Made by a program: the position numbers and the translations under genes
The notes under the pieces: generated by a model
The model's input: the letters and a program-made list of their open reading frames with translations, nothing else
What the model was told of the DNA's origin: nothing
Database searches by the model: none
Source: Nitrococcus mobilis Nb-231
GTDB lineage: Bacteria; Pseudomonadota; Gammaproteobacteria; Nitrococcales; Nitrococcaceae
DNA: 64,000 nt
Assembly: GCF_000153205.1 (NCBI RefSeq)
Contig: NZ_CH672427.1
Location: 705,857-769,856, forward strand
Direction of reading: 5' to 3'
Shown: positions 27,530 to 36,154 of the stretch, in pieces
Numbering within the stretch: the first letter of the stretch is position 1
Layout of the letters: every line of letters starts with the position of its first letter

Positions 27530-27895
27530 ATGAAAAACACAAGTTTGGCCAGCATCGCCATGGGTTCGTTGATTTCTATTGCCCTAGCGGCGCCGGTCGG
27601 CGCCGCGGAGCCTTTGCGACTGACCGAGCCGCAAATGGATATGGCCACGGGCGCCGGTTTCAGCCTTCAGCTCAGCGCGGTCGCCATAGGCTCGGGGTTC
27701 GGTCATGCTACGGCAACCGCTACGGCAACCACCAGTACGCAAGGCGCGCCACGGGTCGCGGCCTCGGGGTGGGTTAGTGGCGGCGACGGGTTGAAGGGTG
27801 TCGTCGACATTCAAATCCGAAGCGATGGCGCTCCTTTTAGCAGAACCTTCGCTATTCCGCCCGATTTTCCGTTCAATATTGTATTTACACGTTGA
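27530..27895 (+). CDS. Small exported protein 2 with an RLTEPQMDMATGAG motif
   Basis: This 121-aa protein has a signal peptide (SLISIALAAPVGAA), then EPLRLTEPQMDMATGAG at about residues 26-42. After the motif comes a short repetitive Ala/Thr run (HATATATATT) and Gly-rich sequence, low in charge. It is a relative of proteins 1, 3 and 4 by the leader end only; the mature parts differ. ATG 27530 follows GGGG about nine bases upstream. Ala/Thr repeats of this type occur in amyloid or matrix proteins, but that is only suggestive. Confidence 0.7.
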   Translation: MKNTSLASIAMGSLISIALAAPVGAAEPLRLTEPQMDMATGAGFSLQLSAVAIGSGFGHATATATATTSTQGAPRVAASGWVSGGDGLKGVVDIQIRSDGAPFSRTFAIPPDFPFNIVFTR

Positions 27896-28023
27896 CGCAA
27901 TAGTTGCGTAGCGTGTGAAACAAGGATTATCGCCCAGTCACGGCATTGTGAAATCGGAAGAAAGGGTCTGCTTCTCCCGGCAAGGGTTTGCACAGAAAAT
28001 TTTATTATGCCGGAATAGCTAAA

Positions 28024-28461
28024 ATGAAACGCACATACCCGCATCTTGCTTTAAACTTTCTGGTGGCTACGACCGCGCTGGTAATCGCTGCGACCGGGTC
28101 AGGATCAGAACGGCTGACAAACCGGCAGCTCGATACGGTCAGCGCGGGCGACATCGGCGTAACCGCCACCGCGGTCGCCGTGGCAAGCGGGATTCCCACC
28201 TACACGTTGACCCAAACGATCGCGTCAGTCACGCGTTCCCCCTACGGCACGGTCGAGATGGGCCATGCCTGGGGGACGGCCTATGCCTGCTGCGGTCCGT
28301 ATACGGACACCGAGGTCTCGACCGACGCTTATGCCGATGGGGCGTTCGTGCTCGGTACCAGCGTCAACACCAAGACGTCCAATCAATATTCTTCCACGTC
28401 GGTTGGGAGCGAGTTCATCTATTCGTACAACCCATCTGGCTTAGATGCTCCAACACCCTAA
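28024..28461 (+). CDS. Small exported protein 3 with an RLTNRQLDTVSAG motif
   Basis: This 145-aa protein has an N-terminal hydrophobic export segment (NFLVATTALVIAATGSG), directly followed by SERLTNRQLDTVSAGD (about residues 28-43). The mature part is rich in Thr, Ser, Ala and Tyr (TATAVAVASGIPTYTL) and contains a vicinal cysteine pair (ACCGPY). Of the four it is closest to the double-glycine consensus together with protein 4. Start at ATG 28024 is the first sensible one; the ribosome site is weak (GGAA). Confidence 0.7.
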   Translation: MKRTYPHLALNFLVATTALVIAATGSGSERLTNRQLDTVSAGDIGVTATAVAVASGIPTYTLTQTIASVTRSPYGTVEMGHAWGTAYACCGPYTDTEVSTDAYADGAFVLGTSVNTKTSNQYSSTSVGSEFIYSYNPSGLDAPTP

Positions 28462-28525
28462 AGAGGCGCCCCATGCATTGCATGAGGGCGTCCCCAGCAA
28501 AAAAGCGCACGATGGAGAAGGAATC

Positions 28526-28855
28526 ATGACAACAAAAGCAAAAACACAGGTCGTCCTTGGTGTGACCCTGTCATTGCCACTGCTGACCGCGCCCTTGCCC
28601 GCCGAGAGTGCGGCGAGCAGTCCACCAAGTCGGCTCACGGACAACCAGCTCGATGCCGTGACGGGTGGACGCCACCCTATCGAATGTCTGTGTGGCGTAG
28701 ATACCCCGCCGTGGGACGATTGGGAACATTTAAGGGATCGATTGGCGGATCGCCTGCCCAAATGGCAGCCCAAACCGCGTGACCCCTGGTTGGTGACGAC
28801 GATGGCACTGGGCGAGGAAGGGGGCGGGATCTCCCCGGTTTTTTGGAAACTTTAG
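28526..28855 (+). CDS. Small exported protein 4 with an RLTDNQLDAVTGG motif
   Basis: This 109-aa protein has a hydrophobic N-terminus (VVLGVTLSLPLLTAPLPA), then SRLTDNQLDAVTGG (about residues 36-49), a textbook double-glycine ending. The mature part is short (about 60 aa) and carries HPIECLCGVDTPPWDDWEHL, with two Cys and several Trp. A clear AAGGAA ribosome site precedes ATG 28526. It directly precedes the ATP-grasp gene, so it is the most likely direct substrate of the enzyme pair. Confidence 0.72.
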   Translation: MTTKAKTQVVLGVTLSLPLLTAPLPAESAASSPPSRLTDNQLDAVTGGRHPIECLCGVDTPPWDDWEHLRDRLADRLPKWQPKPRDPWLVTTMALGEEGGGISPVFWKL

Positions 28856-28903
28856 AAAACCTACCAGGCACAGCGTCGCGACCTCGGATGAGGGGACCAC
28901 CCT

Positions 28904-29851
28904 ATGAGGTTGGATATCGCCATCATTGGCAGCCCCAAGGAGCCCGAAGTTGCCAAACTAACGGCCAATCTGGCGCAACGGGGCTATCCACCGCTTATCA
29001 TTGATACTGCGGCGTTTCCGCAGCAGCACCATTTGACCTTCGCTGATGGATCCTGGTGGTATCAAAAAATTAACTTGGCCGATGTAAAAGTTTTTTTTCT
29101 ACGGAACCTTCACTGCAGCGAGTTGATGGAGAAGCTCGAGGGATCAGAACACCCGCAAAACATAGCGATTACGGCTTTGCGGGAAAAGGATTCGATGCTG
29201 GGCAGCTTGCTGCGATGGGCGGCTGAACAAGGCAAGCCGATCCTGAATCCGCTTGAGACACTACTATGCCATTATTATAAAATTGATACCCTCGAGCGGT
29301 TGCGGCAAGCCGGTGTGCCCGTCCCTCCAATGATAGCGACCAATGATGCAGATATTGTACGAGCATTTGCAAGAAACCATAAGCATATCGTCTGCAAACC
29401 GCTCGCGGGGGGAGGAATTGCAATAGGGCTTTCTGCCAATGGGATTTTAGAGGAATTCTATGCGCTATTAAAAATCGCCCCCGTTATGCTGCAGGCAAGG
29501 ATTTATGGGCATGATATCCGCGCTTATATACTGAACAATCAAGTGATTGCAGCCACATCGACCTGGAGCGCACAACTTGATTTTCGCGTCGGTGCACAGC
29601 ACTTTGAGCCCACGGCCCTGACGCAAGCCGAGGCGATCGGAATCATTCACGCCGCCCAACGCATGGCATTGCGGTTCGCTGGCATTGACTTCAAACGGAC
29701 AGTCGACGGACAGTATTTCGTGCTTGATGTCAATCCCGCCCCCATGTTTGCGGGTTTTGAACAGATTACGGGACTCGAGATAACCGGCCCCATAGCCGAA
29801 TATCTTGTGGCAATGCGCTCGCCCCCGAGCATACGCCCAGCTAGCCTGTGA
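28904..29851 (+). CDS. RimK-type ATP-grasp ligase
   Basis: This 315-aa cytoplasmic protein has an N-terminal pre-ATP-grasp domain and an ATP-grasp fold from about residue 105. Visible elements are the ATP-lysine region (HIVCKPLAGGGIAIGL), the substrate loop DIRAYILNNQVIAAT and the metal-binding end FVLDVNPAPMFAGFE. RimK-like enzymes add amino acids or close amide/ester links on proteins or peptides, so one of the adjacent small proteins is the natural candidate substrate. It has no signal peptide and would act before export. Ribosome site: GAGGGG eight bases upstream. Confidence 0.78.
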   Translation: MRLDIAIIGSPKEPEVAKLTANLAQRGYPPLIIDTAAFPQQHHLTFADGSWWYQKINLADVKVFFLRNLHCSELMEKLEGSEHPQNIAITALREKDSMLGSLLRWAAEQGKPILNPLETLLCHYYKIDTLERLRQAGVPVPPMIATNDADIVRAFARNHKHIVCKPLAGGGIAIGLSANGILEEFYALLKIAPVMLQARIYGHDIRAYILNNQVIAATSTWSAQLDFRVGAQHFEPTALTQAEAIGIIHAAQRMALRFAGIDFKRTVDGQYFVLDVNPAPMFAGFEQITGLEITGPIAEYLVAMRSPPSIRPASL

Positions 29852-29899
29852 TATTGCCCTACCATCTGGGCGCCGCTGCAAGGCTACGGACCAACAGCC

Positions 29900-30559
29900 A
29901 TGTACCCGATACCCCACATGACTCGAAAGCGCTATTTTAGAATTGCCAACCCACACTGGACGATTATCTTCAGCCTTTTGCTCGGTCTGCTGGGATCGGC
30001 ACAGGCTTCAGGGCGAGCACCAGTTACGTCGCTTCTGGAAATGCGCCGAGATCATGTAATAGTACAACAGTGGGATCTGAGTTGCGGTGCCGCCGCGCTT
30101 GCCACCATCTTGCGCTACCAGCACGGCGACCCCGTTCCGGAGCGGGAGATTGCCAAAGCATTGATGAAACGCAAGGAATATATAGCGAATCCTTTGCTTG
30201 TCCGAATACGTCAGGGTTTTTCCTTGCTCGACCTCAAGCGCTATGTGGATCAGCGGGGGTACGAGGGGATCGGCTACGGCAAACTCAAGTTGCAGGATCT
30301 GATCGAGCGAGCCCCGATCATGGTTCCGCTAAGCCTGCATGGCTATAATCACTTCGTGGTGTTCCGAGGCGTCCGTAGAAATCAGGTCCTGTTGGCAGAT
30401 CCAGCCTGGGGGAACCGGACCATGGGGATAAAACGATTCAAGCATGTCTGGATCAATTATCCCCAAATCGGCAAGGTCGGCTTCATCGTTGCCCACAAGG
30501 GCAGCAACGCGCCCGCCAATGGCCTTGCACCGCGCCCGCAGGATTTCATTATGTTCTGA
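29900..30559 (+). CDS. Exported C39-family cysteine peptidase (FapD-like)
   Basis: This 219-aa protein has an N-terminal export signal (WTIIFSLLLGLLGSAQA). The C39 catalytic set is complete: Gln57 and Cys62 (VQQWDLSCGAAALA), His151 (GYNHFVVFRGV) and Asp167 (LLADPAWG). C39 peptidases cut after double-glycine leader motifs, usually as part of ABC exporters. A free-standing exported copy occurs in the Fap functional-amyloid operon (FapD). There is no ABC partner here. An alternative start at 29918 is possible. It would cut the four small proteins in the periplasm; that is inference. Confidence 0.85.
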   Translation: MYPIPHMTRKRYFRIANPHWTIIFSLLLGLLGSAQASGRAPVTSLLEMRRDHVIVQQWDLSCGAAALATILRYQHGDPVPEREIAKALMKRKEYIANPLLVRIRQGFSLLDLKRYVDQRGYEGIGYGKLKLQDLIERAPIMVPLSLHGYNHFVVFRGVRRNQVLLADPAWGNRTMGIKRFKHVWINYPQIGKVGFIVAHKGSNAPANGLAPRPQDFIMF

Positions 30560-30763
30560 GTCACCAAAATTTCTGAGATGACCCACTGTTAACCAAACCG
30601 ACTCAAACTATAGGCCGATTGTGGACATCTAAAATGAGCGAACTGATACCGGAATAGGGAACTTCAGCGCATCAGGGAAAGCATAAATAGTCGCGTATAT
30701 CGGGTCATTGGGGCGAAAAGCGCACTAAGCACGACACAAAAACTTAAGAATCGAGGGTACTTT

Positions 30764-31867
30764 ATGTCCCTGCTGCACCGGTGCACGCTCAATCTGGAGC
30801 GAAGCGTGGCTATGGTTGTCTTATTTTCCATAGCCGCGCCCGTCTTCGCTCACTCAAAGCTGAGCTCGACGATTCCCGACCGGCCTTCGAGAGTTGAGAA
30901 ATTGCCGGCACTGGCCGAGGCAGCCGAGCCGCAATCCCCCACACAGCCACCCTCAGGGGCTCAAAATCAAGCGCACCCCGCGGCACCGGGCCAGTTCGAG
31001 GTTGATGAAGAAGCCGCGGAACGGGCGCTGGAGCGGACGCTGGTCGTGCAAGGCGCACTGCTCCTTCCTTTTGGACTGGCCGAAATCCAGCCCAGCTTCA
31101 GCTATACGCGAAGCGAGCTGGATGACCAGAACTTAGCTCTCCAGCAGGGAACCCCGTTTCTCGTAGAACAAGATATCCGACGCAACACCTTTATCGGGGA
31201 TCTGTTTTTCCGCTTTGGCCTGCCTTTCGACAGCCAACTGGAATTCGGTATTCCTTACCAATACTTTGACAGCAAAGTGGTAACCGATTTCAGTGGCGGT
31301 GGCGTTGGACGTAACGAGGTCAGCGACTCCAGTTCAGGTTTCGGTGATTTCCGGGTAGGCCTTGCTAAGGGCTTGCTGCGCGAAGGTCTGTGGTGGCCAA
31401 ACTTGATCGGTAGGGTGACCTGGAATACGGACACCGGTAAAACTAATGCCGCCAACCCGCTCGGCAACGGCTTCAATGAGCTTTCAGGGTCACTGACGGC
31501 CACTAAGCGCCAAGACCCACTGGTTTTCATCGGTAGCTTCACTTATACGACAAGCTTTGAGAAGAACGGCATCGATCCAGGCGACGCATTCAACTTCTCG
31601 GTGGGGGCGTTGCTAGCCGCGAGTCCAGAGACTTCATTGCGCTTGACTATCAATCAATCATTCGTCGATAAGATAAAGGTGGACGGCCGGGCGTTCGACG
31701 GTTCGGATCGAGTGATCGCAAGCTTGGCATTCGGGGCGTCCTCGATCGTCGGGCACGGCAAATTCCTCGACTTAGCCGCAACGGCGGGACTTACGGATCA
31801 GGCTCCTGACTATTCAGTCACGCTCACTTTAGTTGTCCGTTTCGGACTCCCGAGCTTTTCGTTCTAA
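30764..31867 (+). CDS. Outer-membrane beta-barrel protein, Fap-F/transporter-like, copy 1
   Basis: This 367-aa protein has a signal peptide (VVLFSIAAPVFAHS), a Pro/Ala-rich linker, a short acidic helix (VDEEAAERALERTLVV) and then about 260 residues of alternating beta strands. It ends with the outer-membrane C-terminal phenylalanine signature (TLVVRFGLPSFSF). The type matches the PF13557-like transporter family, to which FapF is structurally related. It probably forms the secretion pore for the small exported proteins. Copy 2 is at 36773, with the upstream 150 bases also conserved. The 3' end overlaps the regulator gene on the other strand. Confidence 0.75.
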   Translation: MSLLHRCTLNLERSVAMVVLFSIAAPVFAHSKLSSTIPDRPSRVEKLPALAEAAEPQSPTQPPSGAQNQAHPAAPGQFEVDEEAAERALERTLVVQGALLLPFGLAEIQPSFSYTRSELDDQNLALQQGTPFLVEQDIRRNTFIGDLFFRFGLPFDSQLEFGIPYQYFDSKVVTDFSGGGVGRNEVSDSSSGFGDFRVGLAKGLLREGLWWPNLIGRVTWNTDTGKTNAANPLGNGFNELSGSLTATKRQDPLVFIGSFTYTTSFEKNGIDPGDAFNFSVGALLAASPETSLRLTINQSFVDKIKVDGRAFDGSDRVIASLAFGASSIVGHGKFLDLAATAGLTDQAPDYSVTLTLVVRFGLPSFSF

Positions 31868-32638
31868 TCCTTTTTTTTCATAAAGCCGATTGGCTAAAAA
31901 TGCCGCATGCGTTCGGTTTATGGCTTTAAACTTTTTCATGATTTGCCGGACGTGAACTTTAACCGTGCTCTCCTGCATTTTAAGCTCATAGGCTATTATT
32001 TTATTCGACTTACCTTCCCGTAGAAGCTGAAGCACCTCCGATTGCCGCGGCGTCAAGCCTTGCAGGAGGGTTGGAGCAAACATGCCGCTCTGTTCTTTAA
32101 CCGACCGCTTCCCCTCAAAAGGCTCTAATAGTATGCTAGACGGAATAAATGAACCGCCAGCCTGGATGAGTCGCAGGGCTAGGATAACCACCTCTGGATT
32201 AAGCCCTGTTGAAATATAGCTGTGCACTCCAAGGCGAAGCGCTTTTAAAATACAATGAGGTTCTTCTCGCTCGGACAAGATGACCACGGGCACATCAACC
32301 AAGCCTTGCTTCAGCCGATCGATGTCATTACATACTGTTTCCTCGCTGACACAGCCTGAACCCACACTGAGGAGAATCAGCTTCACCGTAAAGCTGAGGC
32401 GACAGGACAAAAACTCATCGGCACTGGAAAAAGGCAGAATGATAAAATCTTCCGAGCGACGCTTAGCATGTGTGCTCGCCTCCAATAACTGGGTGACGGA
32501 CATCCGCGTCAACGAGTGTGGATCGATGAGTACAACTCGGGGTTTATTCCCATCCGTATCATGATCTATTGCAATTTTATTACTTAAAAGCAGCTGAGCG
32601 CTGCGGTTGGAACTGTCTTCCGTTGAAGGGTATTCCAT
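31829..32638 (-). CDS. LuxR-family (CsgD-like) transcription regulator with a degenerate receiver
   Basis: This 269-aa regulator has an N-terminal receiver-like fold (about residues 30-150) and a C-terminal LuxR helix-turn-helix (LTPRQSEVLQLLREGKSNKIIAYELKM, about 195-250). In the receiver the usual phosphoacceptor aspartate position reads LILLSVGSG and the conserved lysine is missing (SYISTG), so it is unlikely to be switched by phosphorylation. CsgD and VpsT have a comparable logic and control matrix genes. AGGAGG is upstream of the ATG. Target genes are unknown; the adjacent barrel and exported-protein operon are natural candidates. Confidence 0.8.
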   Translation of the reverse strand: MEYPSTEDSSNRSAQLLLSNKIAIDHDTDGNKPRVVLIDPHSLTRMSVTQLLEASTHAKRRSEDFIILPFSSADEFLSCRLSFTVKLILLSVGSGCVSEETVCNDIDRLKQGLVDVPVVILSEREEPHCILKALRLGVHSYISTGLNPEVVILALRLIQAGGSFIPSSILLEPFEGKRSVKEQSGMFAPTLLQGLTPRQSEVLQLLREGKSNKIIAYELKMQESTVKVHVRQIMKKFKAINRTHAAFLANRLYEKKGLERKARESETDN

Positions 32639-33293
32639 TTTCCGCTCCTCCTTCTGCTTATCCTTCTGTTTATCCTAGCCCCCATGGGGCCTAATATGGT
32701 GGTAAGGAGTTCCGCATCCACATATTAAGGAACGCAATCTAGTTCGCTCGTTTATACGCATGACCGAACGCCCCTTCACGCTGTTCTCAGGCTAAGCAAG
32801 GATTAGGTCTGTTTTGGGCTGCTCGCCGCTTCACTCACCCCTTGGCTATTACGCCTCTCGGCATTGGCGGTCACTGGTTATCTGCAAGTTCCGTTTGTGA
32901 ACCACCTCACAACACGTCGCACCCACAGTATTTTGTGGTGCTTGGTTTAATACAACTTTAGTATTAGTATGTGTAATCATTTTGTTTGATATATATTTAA
33001 TGTATTTTTAACTTGCAGAGTATAGTACACGTCTTTAGTAGTCGCCATATTAGCATCGAAATATTTAAGCGATATTAAGCTCGGAAGTCTCATGAATCGC
33101 GCATGCTCTTACTTACTAACTGAATGATATTAAATTTTGCTTAGCCGAGTATAGTCACCGACGCGCCATACCATAAAAAAATTTCCAGTAAATCTAATTC
33201 ACCATGTGATCATCGCGCAGATTAACGAAAATGTTAAGTTAATAAAAAGCCAACACATTTAATTTTAAATTAAGTGTGTTTATCCCTAACTAG
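32639..33293. other. AT-rich gene-free stretch upstream of the regulator
   Basis: No open frame is convincing. The region is strongly AT-rich from about 32930 to 33290, unlike its neighbours, and ends at the target duplication CTAG (33290-33293) of the IS5 element. It contains the regulator promoter region at its left end. I see no repeat array. Confidence 0.5.
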
Positions 33294-34050
33294 GGAGGCT
33301 CTGAACTATTCCCGGCCACGCCAGTATAATTGCGGCATTGCCACCGACCCAGGCGGAACCGATGAAACAAACCACCTTTGCTTCGATGAGTTTTGCGGCC
33401 AAGAAGCGGCGCACGCGCCGGGAGAAGTTTCTCGCCGAGAGGGAGCAGGTGGTGCCTTGGGCAAAACTGGTGGCGCTCATTGAGCCGCACTACCCCAAGG
33501 CGGGCCGGCGTGGCCGCCCGCCGATGCCGCTTGAGTCGATGCTGCGTATTTATTTCATGCAGCAGTGGTACGCGCTCTCCGACCCGGCCATGGAGGATGC
33601 GCTCTATGAGATCGAGTCGATGCGCCGCTTCGCCGGGCTTGAGCTCATCGACGACGCGCTGCCCGACGAGACCACAATTTTGAAGTTTCGCCGCCTGCTG
33701 GAGCGCCACGGCCTGACTGCCCAGATGATGAACGTAATCCACGACGTGCTCGCCGAGCGCGGGGCGCTGCTCAAGGGCGGCACTATGGTCGGTGCCACGA
33801 TTGTGCACGCTCCGGCCTCGACGAAGAACAAGGCGCGCCGGCGCGACCCGCAGATGCACCAGACGCGGAAGGGCAATCAGTGGTATTTCGGCATGAAGAT
33901 CCACGTGGGGGCCGATGTCAACAGCGGCCTTGCTCACACGGTTTCGGTGACTGCAGCCAACGCCTCGGACATCAGCCAATTGCCGCGCCTGCTGCGCGAG
34001 GACGACCGCGCGGTCTTTGGTGATAAGGGCTACGTCGATAACACCCTTAA

Positions 34051-36154
34051 CCCATCTTTAACGCTCTCTGCCTGATTTCGGGCTGATTTGGGCGTGTATG
34101 CGAAGAGAAGTTATTGATTCGTATAGTGGCGAGGGTGGCGCGCTGGATGTAGTGCCATAATATTTGTTGTTATCCCTTGTGCGGAGCGCCCGCCCACGCT
34201 AGCCTCGCGGGCATGTTCATCCGCCGCACCCAGACCCGCAGCACGGCCACCGGCGAGTCGTATGTCACGTATCGTCTGGTGCGCTCCGAGCGGCGCGCCG
34301 GTAAGGTCCGCCAGCGCACCCTGTTGAACCTGGGGCGGCACTTCCCAGTGGCGCAGGCACACTGGTCGGCGTTGTGTGCGCGCATCGAGCAACGGCTCAG
34401 CGGCCAGGCGGCGCTGTTCGACGAGGAGGGGAAGGGCCTCCCGCTCGCCGTCGAGCGCCAGGCCGAGCGTATTGCGGCGCGGCTGCTCGCCGAGCAGGGC
34501 GGTACGCCGGCACCGGCCGATGCTGGCGGTGTACCCGGCGGTGGGGGTGACGTGCAGTCGGTGGACGTGGACTCGCTCTCACTGGTGCGCCCGCGCTCGG
34601 TGGGCGTCGAGCAGCTCGCCCTGTGGGCGCTGCGCCAGGCGGGCTTGGAGGAGCAGCTCCAAGCGCTGGGGCTGACCGGCCCGCAACGTGCGGCGGCGCT
34701 GGGGCTGATCGTTGCCCGCATGGCCGCCCCGGGCTCGGAGCGGGCGACGTATCAGTGGCTCGCCCGGCGCAGCGGCCTCGGCGAGCTGCTGGAGGTGGAC
34801 TTCGAGGCGATGAGCCCGATGCAGCTCTACCGTACCTCCGATATCCTGCTGCGCCACCGCGCGGTCCTCGAAGGCATCTGTTCGCCCGGGTGAGCGATCT
34901 GTTCGCGCTCGCCCGACAATCACGCTCTACGATCTGACCAACACTTACTTCGAGGGCGAGGCACCGGTCAATCCGGCCGCGCGCCACGGCCACTCCAAGG
35001 AGCGGCGCAGCGACTGCCCGCTGCTCACCCTGGCGCTGGTGCTCGATGCCTGCGGCTTTGTGCGCCGCTCGCGGGTCTTCGCTGGCAATGCGGCCGAGGC
35101 GCAGACCCTCCAGGGGATGCTCACCGGCCTCGCGGCGCCCGCCGGCGCGCTTGTGGTCATGGACCGCGGGGTGGCCACCGAGGCCAACCTCGCCTGGCTG
35201 GCCGAGCAGGGCTACCGCTATCTGGTGGTCAGCCGCGAGCGCCGCCGCGCGGTCGATTTTAAAGAGGCCATCACCCTCGACAACGCCGGCGGGCAGGCCG
35301 TGGAGCTACTCAAAGTGCCCTCGGCCGATGGCCAGGGGGTGCGCCTGTATTGTCGCTCCGAGGGCCGCGTGCGCAAGGAGCAAGCGATCGCCGGACGCCT
35401 GATGGACCGCTTCGAGGCTGGGCTCGACAAGCTTGCGACCGGACTCAGCCGGCGGGGCACCACCAAGCGCATCGACAAGCTCTGGGAGCGCATCGGGCGG
35501 CTCAAGGAGAAAAGCCGCGGCCTCGGCCAGCACTACCACATTGAAGTGATCGCCGGTGACAGCGGCGAGCGCGCCCGTGCGATCCACTGGCAGCGCCTGC
35601 CCGTGAAAGGCTCTCTGGTCACCGAGCCGGGCGTCTATTGCCTGCGCAGCAACGAGACCGGCTGGGACGAGAAGACAATGTGGCGCACCTACATCATGCT
35701 CACCGACCTTGAGGCGGTCTTCCGAAGCCTGAAATCGGAGCTCGGCCTGCGCCCGATCTTCCATCACAAGGAAGAGCGCGCCGAGGGGCACCTGTTCATC
35801 ACCGTGCTCGCCTATCAGTTCGTCCAGCTCATCCGCCACTGCCTCGCCGCCCACGGCATCTGCGAGCGTTGGAGCACGCTACGCGATACCCTCGCCGGCC
35901 AGTGCCGGGTCACCGCCACGTTCAACCGCGGCGATGGCCGCACCCTGCACGTGCGCAAGGCCACCCGCGCCGAGCCCGATCAGGCGCGAATCTATCAGGC
36001 CCTCGGGGCCGATCCCGCCCCGGGCGGCGTGCAGAAAACAATCGTGTGAGCCCGCTGATTTATAAAATGAACGTAATGTAGTGCCACTCGCCGCCGCGGC
36101 CGATCTTAACTCTCTGAGTATCGCGAAGTTATTTTTGGGGACGTTAAACTTGGG
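34051..36154. mobile_element. IS1634-like element nested in the IS5 transposase gene
   Basis: The ends are CCCATCTTTAACG on the left and, as reverse complement, CCCAAGTTTAACG on the right. The target duplication is TTAA (34047-34050 and 36155-36158), and removing one copy plus the element gives back the intact IS5 reading frame. Length is 2104 bp. The transposase inside is frameshifted. Confidence 0.85.
34213..36049 (+). pseudogene. IS1634-family transposase, two frameshifts
   Basis: The 5' part (from ATG 34213) encodes MFIRRTQTRSTATGESYVTYRL-type sequence, and the 3' part (from about 34910) carries LYDLTNTYFEGEA, VVMDRGVATEANL and the C-terminal DLEAVFRSLKSELGLRPIFHH core of this family. 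The frame moves near 34873 and again near 34912, close to the segment LFARVSDLF. Two shifts in a short window mean the element is not autonomous unless the shifts are sequencing errors. Confidence 0.85.

Noticed and set aside
27716-27740. Tandem CTACGGCAAC-type repeat as a CRISPR or VNTR
   Set aside because: Only about two units inside a coding Ala/Thr run; no spacers. No CRISPR array was seen anywhere in the window.
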